From positions 1 to 5,143 of the forward strand of contig JARFQQ010000176.1 in NCBI GenBank assembly GCA_029287695.1: 5,143 bases of DNA, in the 5' to 3' direction. Source of the DNA: Gammaproteobacteria bacterium. Lineage in GTDB: Bacteria; Pseudomonadota; Gammaproteobacteria; Chromatiales; Chromatiaceae. The translations under genes were made by a program, and so were the position numbers. Under the pieces are notes generated by a model, which was given only the letters and a program-made list of their open reading frames with translations, was not told the origin of the DNA and did not search any database. Shown here piece after piece: positions 1 to 5,143 of the stretch; positions within the stretch are counted from its first letter, which is position 1; each line of letters starts with the position of its first letter.

Positions 1-484
1 GGTTGTTGATGCGATACTGAACGCTCAGCGAGACCGTGACGATATTCTCGTCACTGGTGAGCATCTGCGCCTTGTGGTCGAATGAGCTGACGTCATCGAC
101 GTTGACGAGTGTGTGCGACTCGAAAGGTTCCGGCAGGTGCCCGTTGGGACCGGGCATGGTCACGCGCTTGAAGGCGCCGAAACGCGTCTCCACTCCGCGC
201 TCCGCGGGGCCGACGATATAGAAGCCCTGAACCGCGGCATAGAGGACCAGCAGTACCAGGAGGACGATTCCGAGCAGCCCGCCACCCGGGAGGCCACTTT
301 TTGTGCTGCCGCTGCCGCCGCTGCCGCTGCCATCGCCGCCCGAGGGGCCCTTCTTCTTGCCGAAGAGGCCGCCGAATTTTTTCTGCAGATTCCTGATTAC
401 CTCATCGAGGTCCGGGGGGCCATCCTGCTTGTTGCCGCCACCCCAGGGATCACGCTTGTCTCCACCCGGTTCATTCCAGGCCAT
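1..484 (-). CDS. hflK: FtsH protease modulator HflK, N-terminal part
   Basis: HflK pairs with HflC in a large SPFH-domain complex in the inner membrane that surrounds FtsH and limits its access to membrane substrates. Only the first 161 codons are present; the gene continues past base 1. The start MAWNEPGG..RDPWGGG is the typical HflK N-terminus, followed by a PPDLDEVIRNLQKKFGGL block (23-40). A Gly/Ser-rich flexible stretch (48-62) comes next, then one hydrophobic membrane segment (about 69-88, GLLGIVLLVLLVLYAAV). The SPFH/band-7 domain opens with YIVGPAERGVETRFGAF (89-105), and MLTSDENIVTVSLSVQYRI (141-159) is strongly HflK-like. E. coli HflK has 419 residues, so roughly 60% is missing. hflC would be expected directly downstream. 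The gene has a good ribosome site and a 137-base leader. Confidence 0.96.
   Translation of the reverse strand, partial: MAWNEPGGDKRDPWGGGNKQDGPPDLDEVIRNLQKKFGGLFGKKKGPSGGDGSGSGGSGSTKSGLPGGGLLGIVLLVLLVLYAAVQGFYIVGPAERGVETRFGAFKRVTMPGPNGHLPEPFESHTLVNVDDVSSFDHKAQMLTSDENIVTVSLSVQYRINN
305..331. repeat. Short GCTGCC tandem repeat within hflK
   Basis: On the plus strand GCTGCC occurs twice in tandem (305-316), then after a GCC spacer twice more (320-331). It encodes part of the Gly/Ser-rich stretch before the HflK membrane helix. It is in frame, so unit gain or loss would only change linker length. Confidence 0.6.
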
Positions 485-490
485 AGGGAA

Positions 491-495
491 CTCCT
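491..495 (-). promoter_or_regulatory. hflK ribosome binding site
   Basis: AGGAG lies 6 bases upstream of the ATG at 484. The strong match and spacing confirm the hflK start. Confidence 0.75.
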
Positions 496-560
496 GATTA
501 CTTAATATCGTATGGATTCGTGGCCGAATCGCACAAAGGCGCAATTCTAGCCTGTTACGC

Positions 561-598
561 GCCTGAATAACACCGCAGGAAAACCTGCGAATTCAGGC
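561..598 (-). other. Two-tier hairpin between hflX and hflK
   Basis: A perfect 8-bp outer stem GCCTGAAT/ATTCAGGC (591-598 with 561-568) encloses a perfect 6-bp inner stem CGCAGG/CCTGCG (584-589 with 574-579) with a UUUU loop. An asymmetric internal loop (1 and 5 bases) separates the stems. The 38-base structure starts 23 bases after the hflX stop. No U-run follows on either strand, so it is not a standard intrinsic terminator. Likely roles are RNA processing or segmental stability between hflX and hflK; this is inferred from position and pairing only. Confidence 0.55.
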
Positions 599-621
599 CC
601 GGTATTCGCCACATCGGAACC

Positions 622-1950
<1,329 letters not shown>

Positions 1951-1956
1951 GAGTCG

Positions 1957-1960
1957 CCTT
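1957..1960 (-). promoter_or_regulatory. hflX ribosome binding site
   Basis: AAGG stands 6 bases before the GTG at 1950. An in-frame TGA overlaps this site just upstream, so the protein cannot start earlier. Together these support the non-ATG start. Confidence 0.55.
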
Positions 1961-1972
1961 CAGCCCCTGCAA

Positions 1973-2025
1973 GCCCGGTTAAGCAATACCGAGGCCCGGG
2001 CAGACGCCTGCACGGCGCTCCCGGG
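1973..2025 (-). other. GC-rich stem-loop(s) between hfq and hflX
   Basis: Ten bases after the hfq stop the transcript can fold into a strong hairpin. CCCGGG arms (2020-2025 with 1995-2000) extend inward through AG/CT and CGCC/GGCG pairs with two single-base bulges around a 5-base loop. The downstream arm can instead pair with CCGGGC (1973-1978) to form GCCCGG/CCGGGC with a 17-base loop, so the two folds exclude each other. No U-run follows either, so a classical Rho-independent terminator is unlikely. A weak or Rho-assisted 3' end for hfq, or a processing site, is possible. Confidence 0.45.
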
Positions 2026-2035
2026 AAAAGCGTTA

Positions 2036-2293
2036 TCAGAAATTTCCGGCGTCCTGCTTGCTGCCGTTGTCATCGGGAGACGCAATGCGCACATTTCTGG
2101 AGGGCACGATGGTCGAGATCGCATGCTTGTAGACCATCTGGCTGACAGCATTTTTCAGCAGCACGACAAACTGGTCGAAAGACTCGACCTGCCCTTGCAG
2201 CTTGATACCGTTGACGAGGTAGATTGAGACAGGCACCCGCTCTTTCCTGAGCGCATTGAGGAAAGGATCTTGTAGATTTTGCCCTTTTGACAT
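2036..2293 (-). CDS. hfq: RNA chaperone Hfq
   Basis: Hfq is an Sm-like protein that forms a ring hexamer, anneals small RNAs to mRNAs and affects mRNA decay and translation in the cytoplasm. The 85-residue product is nearly identical to known gammaproteobacterial Hfq over residues 1-66. Sm1 and Sm2 are clear, with the VYKHAIS signature at 54-60. Proximal-face residues Gln8, Phe42, Lys56 and His57 are present, as are distal-face Tyr25, Ile30, Lys31 and Gln33. The rim patch reads R16-K17-E18-R19, as in Pseudomonas, where E. coli has RRER. The tail after residue 66 is only about 19 residues and has acidic Asp74-Asp75 followed by Ser/Lys/Gln, compared with about 36 residues in E. coli. The stop is TGA followed at once by an in-frame TAA. 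The leader carries stem-loops and an ARN tract, consistent with autoregulation. Confidence 0.99.
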   Translation of the reverse strand: MSKGQNLQDPFLNALRKERVPVSIYLVNGIKLQGQVESFDQFVVLLKNAVSQMVYKHAISTIVPSRNVRIASPDDNGSKQDAGNF

Positions 2294-2299
2294 GGTGTT

Positions 2300-2303
2300 C
2301 TCC
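2300..2303 (-). promoter_or_regulatory. hfq ribosome binding site
   Basis: GGAG lies 6 bases upstream of the hfq ATG. This is a good Shine-Dalgarno at normal spacing and fixes the start at 2293. Confidence 0.75.
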
Positions 2304-2310
2304 GACTGAA

Positions 2311-2319
2311 TTTATTGTT
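2311..2319 (-). promoter_or_regulatory. Candidate Hfq-binding (ARN)3 tract in the hfq leader
   Basis: On the coding strand the bases read AAC-AAT-AAA, three consecutive A-R-N triplets, ending 7 bases before the GGAG of hfq. The distal face of the Hfq hexamer binds ARN repeats, and E. coli Hfq represses its own translation by binding its leader. The position next to the ribosome site fits autoregulation. A 9-base match can occur by chance in an A-rich leader, so the role is inferred. Confidence 0.4.
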
Positions 2320-2325
2320 TGTAAG

Positions 2326-2393
2326 TGTCGCCGCGATGACAGTTTCCGCGACATCCGCAGGTTTCCCTGCATGCGGCAGGGCGAGGTCCTGCG
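2326..2393 (-). other. hfq leader: two adjacent RNA stem-loops
   Basis: Between the miaA stop and hfq, the transcript can form two neighbouring structures. The first is nested. CGCAGG/CCTGCG arms (2388-2393 with 2356-2361) enclose a 6-bp hairpin CCCTGC/GCAGGG (2376-2381 with 2365-2370, 5-base loop). The second pairs TGTCGC with GCGACA (2348-2353 with 2326-2331) around a 16-base loop. Neither is followed by a run of U, so they do not look like intrinsic terminators. They lie 23 to 90 bases upstream of the hfq Shine-Dalgarno. I infer a possible role in mRNA stability, processing or translational control of hfq; the pairing is seen, the role is not. Confidence 0.5.
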
Positions 2394-2427
2394 AATATTC
2401 ACCGCGGCATCGATACCTGCAAGTGAC

Positions 2428-3372
2428 CTAATTTAGCATAGGTTCTATGATCTGACCGGCATCTTTACCATTTTGTTTCAACCAGATAGCATTTTTTTCA
2501 CGCCGCAGCCAGGTCATCTGGCGCTTGGCGAGCTGGCGTGTAGCGGTGATTCCCGTCATGACCATCTCCTCATAATCGAGATCACCGCGGATATAACCGA
2601 GCATCTGGCGGTAACCGACACTGCGCATGGAAGGGAGATCGGGATTCAGATCGTATTTTTCAAGCAGGTCACGGACTTCCTGCTCGAATCCAAGCTCGAG
2701 CATGCGCCTGAAGCGCAGGGCGATGCGCTCGCGCAGCTCTTCCCGGCTCCAGGGTGACTGCACCAGTTTGACGGGGCGGTATGGCAGGGGCGAATCCGGA
2801 CGCTCCTGCTGGAGTTCAGTCAGCGGCCTGCCGGTCACCGCATGCACCTCGAGCGCACGCTGGATGCGCTGGGGATCGTTGGGGTGAATGCGCCGGGCCG
2901 CCGCCGGGTCGACTGTCTCGAGACGTGCATGCATGCCCTGCCAGCCGATTTTCTCCGCCTCATCGAGCAGCTGTTGCCTGACCGCCTCGTCGGCCTGCGG
3001 CAGGTTGGAAAGGCCCTGCTCCAGCGCCCGGAAGTAGAGCATGGTGCCACCGGCAAGCAGTGGGATGCGCCCGGCTGCCGTAATCGCGGCCATCTCGCGC
3101 AAGGCGTCCTCGCGAAAACGCGCTGCCGAGTAGGCCTCTGTCGGGTCGACGATGTCGATCAGGCGGTGCGGCGCCTTCGCGAGTTCCTCCGCCGAAGGCT
3201 TTGCGGTGCCGATATCCATGTCACGGTAGACGAGAGCGGAATCGACACTGATGACATCGACAGGCAGGCTTCGGGCAAGCTCGATGGCGAGATCCGTCTT
3301 GCCCGAAGCCGTCGGCCCCATGATGAAGATAGCCGGCGGCAGCGGCTCTTCTACTGCCCGCGTTTGAACCAC
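2428..3372 (-). CDS. miaA: tRNA dimethylallyltransferase MiaA
   Basis: MiaA transfers a dimethylallyl group from DMAPP to N6 of adenosine 37 in tRNAs reading codons that start with U. This is the first step towards ms2i6A. With the GTG start at 3372 the protein has 314 residues, close to the 316 of E. coli MiaA. Visible motifs are the P-loop GPTASGKT (19-26), [17 protein letters not shown] (43-59, with the likely catalytic Asp44), the GGTMLYF segment (109-114 region), HPNDPQR (163-169), GYRQM (253-257) and the C-terminal [13 protein letters not shown] (278-290). All family signatures are intact. I chose GTG 3372 because the protein then begins about 14 residues before the [13 protein letters not shown] block, as in E. 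coli, and a weak Shine-Dalgarno (GAGATGG, 3377-3383) precedes it. In-frame alternatives are ATG at 3405 and GTG at 3426, both without a convincing ribosome site. The gene overlaps the mutL end by 22 bases, suggesting coupled translation. Confidence 0.96.
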   Translation of the reverse strand: MVQTRAVEEPLPPAIFIMGPTASGKTDLAIELARSLPVDVISVDSALVYRDMDIGTAKPSAEELAKAPHRLIDIVDPTEAYSAARFREDALREMAAITAAGRIPLLAGGTMLYFRALEQGLSNLPQADEAVRQQLLDEAEKIGWQGMHARLETVDPAAARRIHPNDPQRIQRALEVHAVTGRPLTELQQERPDSPLPYRPVKLVQSPWSREELRERIALRFRRMLELGFEQEVRDLLEKYDLNPDLPSMRSVGYRQMLGYIRGDLDYEEMVMTGITATRQLAKRQMTWLRREKNAIWLKQNGKDAGQIIEPMLN

Positions 3373-5143
3373 TTGTCCATCTCGCCGAGCGACCAGGCCA
3401 TCCATGTGGGTCGGCCGTGATTGCACTGGTCGCTGCGTTCCGTGCGTTCCATGTCGCGCAACAGGCCATTCATCTCCTCGAGTGTCAGCTTGCGGTTGGC
3501 GCGCACCGCTCCATGGCAGGCCATGGTCGAGAGGATTGCGTTGACCTCCTCGCTGATGCGGTTGCTGTTGCCGTACATGGCAAAATCCGAGAGCAGGTCA
3601 CGCAGCAGGCGTTCCGCATCCGCGCCCTGCAGGTAGACGGGCATCGAGCGCACCACGAGGGTGGACTCGCCAAGCCGGTCGATCTCCATACCGAGCTTTT
3701 CGAACCAGTCACGCTGCTCCACGGCGAGTTCGGCCTCGCGCGGGCTGACCTCGGCTGTGACCGGGACAAGCAGCGGCTGCGACCTGAGCCGCTCCTGCTG
3801 CAGCGCCTCTTTCATGCGCTCGTATGTGATGCGCTCATGCGCTGCATGCATGTCGACGACAACCAGTCCGGCGGCATTCTGCGCCAGGATATAGATGCCG
3901 TGCAGCTGGCCCAGCGCATAGCCAAGCGGGGGCATTTCTTCCTGCCCGGTTTCTTCGAGTGGCGGCCGTGGTTCTGCCGGAGCGGGTTGCTGCATCCTGT
4001 AAGCGGACTGGAAGGCAGCGGGACGCTCCCGCACGCCAAGCCCCAGTGCGCTTTGCATGACTTCAGGCTGGCGAGACATCTGGCCGGCCTGCGCGGTTTG
4101 CGCCCCGGGCTGCGGAACATCGGCTGACTCGCGGGGGCGCGTCTCCGAGAGTACCTGGTGCAATGTCCGAAAGATGAAATCATGGACCAGGCGCCCCTCG
4201 CGAAAACGCACCTCGTGCTTGGTGGGATGCACGTTCACATCCACCATGACCGGATCGAGCTCGAGATAGATCAGGTAGGCCGGCTGCCGGCCGTGGTAGA
4301 GCACGTCCTGGTAGGCCTGGCGCACGGCATGGGTGACAAGCTTGTCGCGCACCATGCGTCCATTGACGAAGAAGTGCTGCATGTCAGCCTGGCTGCGCGA
4401 GAAGGATGGCAGGCCGACCCACCCGTGGAGCCGTAACCCGGCCGCCTGCTGCTCGAAGGCAAGGCTGTTGTCGACGAAGCTCTCGCCGAGCACGCGCGCG
4501 ATGCGCTGCAGGCGTCCCGTTTCATTGTCCGCCGTGTTGAGCTGCAATACAGGCCGTTGGTTGTGCGCAAGGGTGAAGGCAACATCGTAACGCGCCAGTG
4601 CAATGCGGCGAACGAGCTGCTCGATATGACCGAACTCTGTCTTCTCGGTTTTGAGGAACTTGCGCCGGGCCGGCGTGTTGTAGAAAAGATCACGCACATC
4701 GACAGTGGTTCCCTGCGGATGCGCAGCCGGCTTGAGTTCACCCTCCGGGGTAATCGCGAAGCCCTGTGTTGCGTCTGCGACGGTCGAAGTCAACGTGAGG
4801 CGTGAGACAGAGGCGATACTCGGGAGTGCCTCGCCGCGAAACCCCATGCTCGCGATGCGCTCGAGTTCCTCGAGGCTCTGCAGTTTGCTCGTGGCATGAC
4901 GCGAGAGTGCCAGCGAGAGGTCGTCGGGATGGATCCCGCTACCGTCATCACGCACCTGCATGCGCTTGACCCCGCCCTGCTCCACCAGGATCTCGATGCG
5001 GCGCGCGCCGGCATCGAGGCTGTTCTCGGCCAGCTCCTTGATCACAGAGGCCGGCCGCTCCACGACCTCGCCGGCAGCGATCTGGTTGACGAGGACCGTG
5101 GGCAGCGCGCCAATACGACGCGGTTTCAGGGAGGAAAGGATCT
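3351..5143 (-). CDS. mutL: DNA mismatch repair protein MutL, endonuclease type (5' end outside window)
   Basis: MutL links mismatch recognition by MutS to strand incision and helicase loading. The reading frame is open to the window edge, giving 596 codons, and no ATG, GTG or TTG suits as a start before the conserved [14 protein letters not shown] block, so a few N-terminal codons are missing. The GHKL ATPase motifs are present: ENSLDAG (5007-5027), DDGSGI (4932-4949), GFRGEAL (4824-4844) and [11 protein letters not shown] (about 4650-4685). The transducer domain ends with HPTKHEVRF (4203-4229). A Pro/Gln-rich linker follows (about 3930-4145), then the dimerisation domain. This carries [12 protein letters not shown] (3819-3854), matching the metal-binding endonuclease pattern DQHA(X)2E(X)4E except Met for Gln. 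It also has the probable beta-clamp motif QPLLVP (3762-3779), ACHGAVRA (3498-3521) and CNHGRP (3408-3425). E. coli MutL, which works with MutH, lacks the endonuclease motif, so I infer that this protein nicks DNA itself. It ends with TAG, overlapping miaA. Confidence 0.97.
   Translation of the reverse strand, partial: ILSSLKPRRIGALPTVLVNQIAAGEVVERPASVIKELAENSLDAGARRIEILVEQGGVKRMQVRDDGSGIHPDDLSLALSRHATSKLQSLEELERIASMGFRGEALPSIASVSRLTLTSTVADATQGFAITPEGELKPAAHPQGTTVDVRDLFYNTPARRKFLKTEKTEFGHIEQLVRRIALARYDVAFTLAHNQRPVLQLNTADNETGRLQRIARVLGESFVDNSLAFEQQAAGLRLHGWVGLPSFSRSQADMQHFFVNGRMVRDKLVTHAVRQAYQDVLYHGRQPAYLIYLELDPVMVDVNVHPTKHEVRFREGRLVHDFIFRTLHQVLSETRPRESADVPQPGAQTAQAGQMSRQPEVMQSALGLGVRERPAAFQSAYRMQQPAPAEPRPPLEETGQEEMPPLGYALGQLHGIYILAQNAAGLVVVDMHAAHERITYERMKEALQQERLRSQPLLVPVTAEVSPREAELAVEQRDWFEKLGMEIDRLGESTLVVRSMPVYLQGADAERLLRDLLSDFAMYGNSNRISEEVNAILSTMACHGAVRANRKLTLEEMNGLLRDMERTERSDQCNHGRPTWMAWSLGEMDKWFKRGQ
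3377..3383 (-). promoter_or_regulatory. Probable miaA ribosome binding site
   Basis: GAGATGG lies 4 bases before the GTG at 3372, with its GAG core 8 bases away, inside the last codons of mutL. It is a weak match to the Shine-Dalgarno sequence. It is what favours GTG 3372 over ATG 3405, which is preceded by C-rich sequence with no purine run. Confidence 0.4.

Noticed and set aside
544..549. TAGAAT as a -10 box for an hflK promoter
   Set aside because: Five of six bases match the sigma-70 consensus, but no -35 better than three of six lies 16-18 bases upstream, so I do not call it.
1995..2025. Rho-independent terminator after hfq
   Set aside because: The hairpin is strong, but the following bases on the coding strand (CCTCGGTATTGC) contain no U-run.
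2070..2402. 110-codon minus-strand ORF across the hfq leader and hfq
   Set aside because: Out of frame with hfq, which is unmistakable. Arg-rich content is typical of a shifted frame and it has no ribosome site.
2476..2481. TTGAAA near the miaA end as a sigma-32 promoter for hfq
   Set aside because: E. coli hfq has a heat-shock promoter inside miaA, but no acceptable CCCCAT-like -10 follows here at the right distance.
2842..3420. 192-codon plus-strand ORF opposite miaA, and the 236-codon one at 3417-4127 opposite mutL
   Set aside because: Both are mirror frames of conserved genes. Their composition follows the opposite strand's codons and no motif is visible.

Overview
The window is the conserved gammaproteobacterial housekeeping cluster mutL-miaA-hfq-hflX-hflK. 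Every gene is on the minus strand, so transcription runs from base 5143 towards base 1. The gene order, the GC-rich codons with many G/C third positions, and the protein features suggest a non-enteric gammaproteobacterium. These features are an Hfq with a short tail of the Pseudomonas type and a MutL carrying an endonuclease motif, unlike the E. coli MutL. The sequence does not fix a genus. I see no tRNA, rRNA, insertion sequence, CRISPR array or phage gene.

Layout, in the direction of transcription: mutL (5143-3351) lacks its first few codons at the window edge. miaA (about 3372-2428) starts inside the end of mutL and is probably translationally coupled to it. A 134-base leader with two stem-loops and an A-rich (ARN)3 tract precedes hfq (2293-2036). 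An 85-base gap with two competing GC-rich stems separates hfq from hflX (1950-622, GTG start). A 137-base gap holding a two-tier hairpin separates hflX from hflK (484-1), which runs off the window after its membrane segment and the beginning of its SPFH domain.

The genes do not form one pathway. MutL repairs DNA mismatches. MiaA prenylates A37 of tRNAs that read UNN codons. Hfq is the RNA chaperone for small RNAs. HflX is a ribosome-associated GTPase. HflK, with HflC (expected just past base 1), forms the membrane complex that controls the FtsH protease. The set is kept together across gammaproteobacteria as a superoperon with internal promoters and processing sites.

The coding content is ordinary and I found no new system. 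The least explained material is in the three intergenic stretches: each contains RNA secondary structure without a clear intrinsic terminator, and the hfq and hflK leaders share an inverted-repeat motif.
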